A DNA stretch of 16,024 nt, taken from NCBI GenBank assembly GCA_003504855.1, contig DNZD01000269.1:1-16024 (forward strand), read 5' to 3'. Shown here piece after piece: positions 15,501 to 16,024 of the stretch. This DNA comes from Cytophagales bacterium. GTDB taxonomy: Bacteria; Bacteroidota; Bacteroidia; Cytophagales; Cyclobacteriaceae. The notes under the pieces were generated by a model. The model saw nothing but the letters and a program-made list of their open reading frames with translations. It ran no database searches and was not told the DNA's origin. A program made the position numbers and the translations under genes. The stretch's first letter is position 1. Every line of letters starts with the position of its first letter.

Positions 15501-16024
15501 CGGTTCAGCACAACGATCACCAACGAGAAAAGCGCGAACCTGTTATTCGTTGTTGAGGACAGTGGAATCGGAATTGCACAAGAACATCAATCCAGGATTT
15601 TTGAACGTTTCTTTCAGGTGAGTGATGCCCATCTGGAAATTGGTACCGGAATTGGATTATCGCTTGTAAAGGAACTGGTTGAATTGCTACATGGAACGAT
15701 TGAAGTGGAAAGTACCCTGGGCAAGGGCAGCACGTTTACGGTGGCCATTCCGGTACAGGCCTACCTCCTTTCGCGAAGTCGGGCTATACGGGACGAGCCG
15801 TTCGTTACCGAGGCCTCTGAAGACAATCAGGAAATAGAGTATACCGGACTTCCACGTATTCTTGTGGTTGAGGACAACCTCGAATTGCGTGGATTCATCA
15901 TAGACTCTTTTGATCACCAATTTCAGTTTCTGGAAGCGGATAATGGCAAAGTCGGGCTTGATATCGCGATTCGCGAAGTACCCGAATTGATCATATCTGA
16001 TGTGATGATGCCGGAAATGGACGG
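12531..16024 (+). CDS. Hybrid two-component sensor (HTCS), 3' end beyond window
   Basis: An open frame of 1164 codons running off the right edge. A signal peptide (residues 1-21, ending EVQAQ) sends the N-terminal part to the periplasm. Thirteen Reg_prop-like W-x-G/S-T blade motifs follow (for example LWVGTGSGLN, FWVGTSGDGL, VIWAGTQIGLY) up to about residue 640, fitting the two seven-bladed propellers of known HTCS. A Y_Y_Y domain (LNIPPGSYTFRIKA) precedes one membrane helix (about 798-815). The cytoplasmic kinase has the phospho-acceptor H862 in SHEFRTPL, the N-box NLIGNALKF (N979), DSGIG (D1010) and GTGIGLSL. A receiver starts near residue 1109 with VVEDN and keeps the acceptor D1157 in SDVMMPEMDG, where the window ends. 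Family members end in an AraC-type DNA-binding domain. It starts 16 bp after susD, so it should sense a ligand and activate the susCD operon. Confidence 0.94.
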   Translation, partial: MTITRLIIFFSMLASAEVQAQYDEIKFNKIPGPNGEALGKITGITQDSKGYMWFAGQDDKCIYRYDGSRFLVFRHDNLNPNSLGGTDIETIYADSKGSIWIGFADAGLDQFNPATGVFTHYINDIKDPRSLSNNYVTAILRDHRDRLWVGTGSGLNLLDEKSGTFVRYTHDPHNPGSLSNNAVRALYEDRSGTLWVGTGEPFNKIDPELGGLNRLEPNGAFTSFLHNPTDEHTLINNKVRSIFEDSRGVFWVGTSGDGLHTMDRKTGKFVRHRYDPQHPEKLSRPPQLKDDWHNYNDQVTFIREDQAGHIWIGSMWTGINRYDPDSKAMTHYEDSYGFADRSGWAAFLSHDGALWISTQENNLYRVDMLPGVVRHTPLKNEAEAHRFLEDAQGNFWIASHEGVLHCAPNGTLLAKIDVDLNDPHGLGNNTIALFQDDPDILWVGTTRGFGFINLLNKTYYPFASDTLGNVGLVLNIIKDHRGNLWFSTLGGLICYDRQHQTTRWYLTDKTIKDRGNSLQVVCLYEDQGQNLWVGTGVRGLIRLDQNAKQTGHYLGTSKISFLMGDSKGVIWAGTQIGLYRYDSKHDQFIKFTTGTHADKDNIFGIIEDRNNNLWVTTQLSLTKIDSSRTEVMNYKNRSDIYTIPGAIGTSFSGEIMVGHGSGYFSFYPEDFDRMVQPLKIRLTDVLINNKSIDLSQKSDSTYVFNQEDLDALSLQHNENNIGFNFSVDDYRASQFTKFMTRLDGYDNQWRETPSDRTLNYLNIPPGSYTFRIKAKTIFGSLAEKQVIITISPPWMKTWWAYIAYGFILAGVLFAARRNIVRQERLKARLQLEQVEREKEHLELAKAREIDKARTSFFTNISHEFRTPLTLIQGPVQALKKDLHGNPAALGRLSLIENNSNLLLRLINQLLELSRLESGKVRIEQAEVDLHAFLSGITGSFHAHAQLKKIELVVEQPAEQYTVFTDPVKLETILLNLIGNALKFTPAHGRIRFSTTITNEKSANLLFVVEDSGIGIAQEHQSRIFERFFQVSDAHLEIGTGIGLSLVKELVELLHGTIEVESTLGKGSTFTVAIPVQAYLLSRSRAIRDEPFVTEASEDNQEIEYTGLPRILVVEDNLELRGFIIDSFDHQFQFLEADNGKVGLDIAIREVPELIISDVMMPEMD

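Noticed and set aside
1..16024. Search for CRISPR arrays, tRNA/rRNA genes, insertion sequences and phage or defence genes
   Set aside because: No regularly spaced repeats, cloverleaf-like sequences, transposase motifs or terminal inverted repeats were seen.
12531..16024. Possible frameshift in the hybrid sensor
   Set aside because: Codon-by-codon reading gives one uninterrupted frame from 12531 to the window end with all domains in the same frame.

Overview
The window looks like a chromosomal segment of a Bacteroidota bacterium, probably of the Cytophagia/Chitinophagia type; genus is not resolved. The evidence is a SusC/SusD outer-membrane pair, a hybrid two-component sensor with Reg_prop propellers and a Y_Y_Y domain, a Bacteroidota-style lipoprotein with K/E residues after the lipid Cys, and mostly poor Shine-Dalgarno sequences. 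GC content is moderate. I see no insertion sequence, integrase, CRISPR array, tRNA or rRNA.

Left part (1-6246), housekeeping and mixed genes. On the minus strand, an M13 zinc metallopeptidase is followed after 19 bp by endonuclease III (nth). Upstream of these are two VOC-fold genes 20 bp apart, one with a complete metal-ligand set and one apparently without. A plus-strand GT2 glycosyltransferase then meets a minus-strand DinB-fold gene tail to tail, with the coding ends overlapping by 31 bp. A minus-strand membrane protein with a C-terminal four-cysteine zinc-ribbon-like module follows. Its intrinsic terminator shows that the DinB gene starts at 5389, not at the first in-frame ATG (5476).

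Middle part (6247-7965). A minus-strand lipoprotein gene (Ig-like domain plus YD-like repeats) ends in a strong intrinsic terminator. Directly upstream, on the same strand and 17 bp away, is a 44-codon ORF for a one-helix membrane protein with an AGGAGG ribosome-binding site. The divergent intergenic region in front of susC carries a perfect 10-bp inverted repeat with a 9-nt spacer.

Right part (7966-16024), the most specialised region: a plus-strand cluster susC - susD - hybrid two-component sensor, with gaps of 7 and 16 bp and no terminator between genes. SusD would capture a ligand, probably an oligosaccharide, at the cell surface. SusC would move it across the outer membrane with TonB energy. 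The sensor would bind a derived ligand in the periplasm and activate the operon. The sensor gene is open at the right edge, inside its receiver domain, so its DNA-binding output domain and any degradative enzymes lie outside the window. I found nothing that clearly amounts to a wholly new system. The best leads are the small membrane protein/lipoprotein pair divergent from susC and the enzyme-free susCD-sensor operon.
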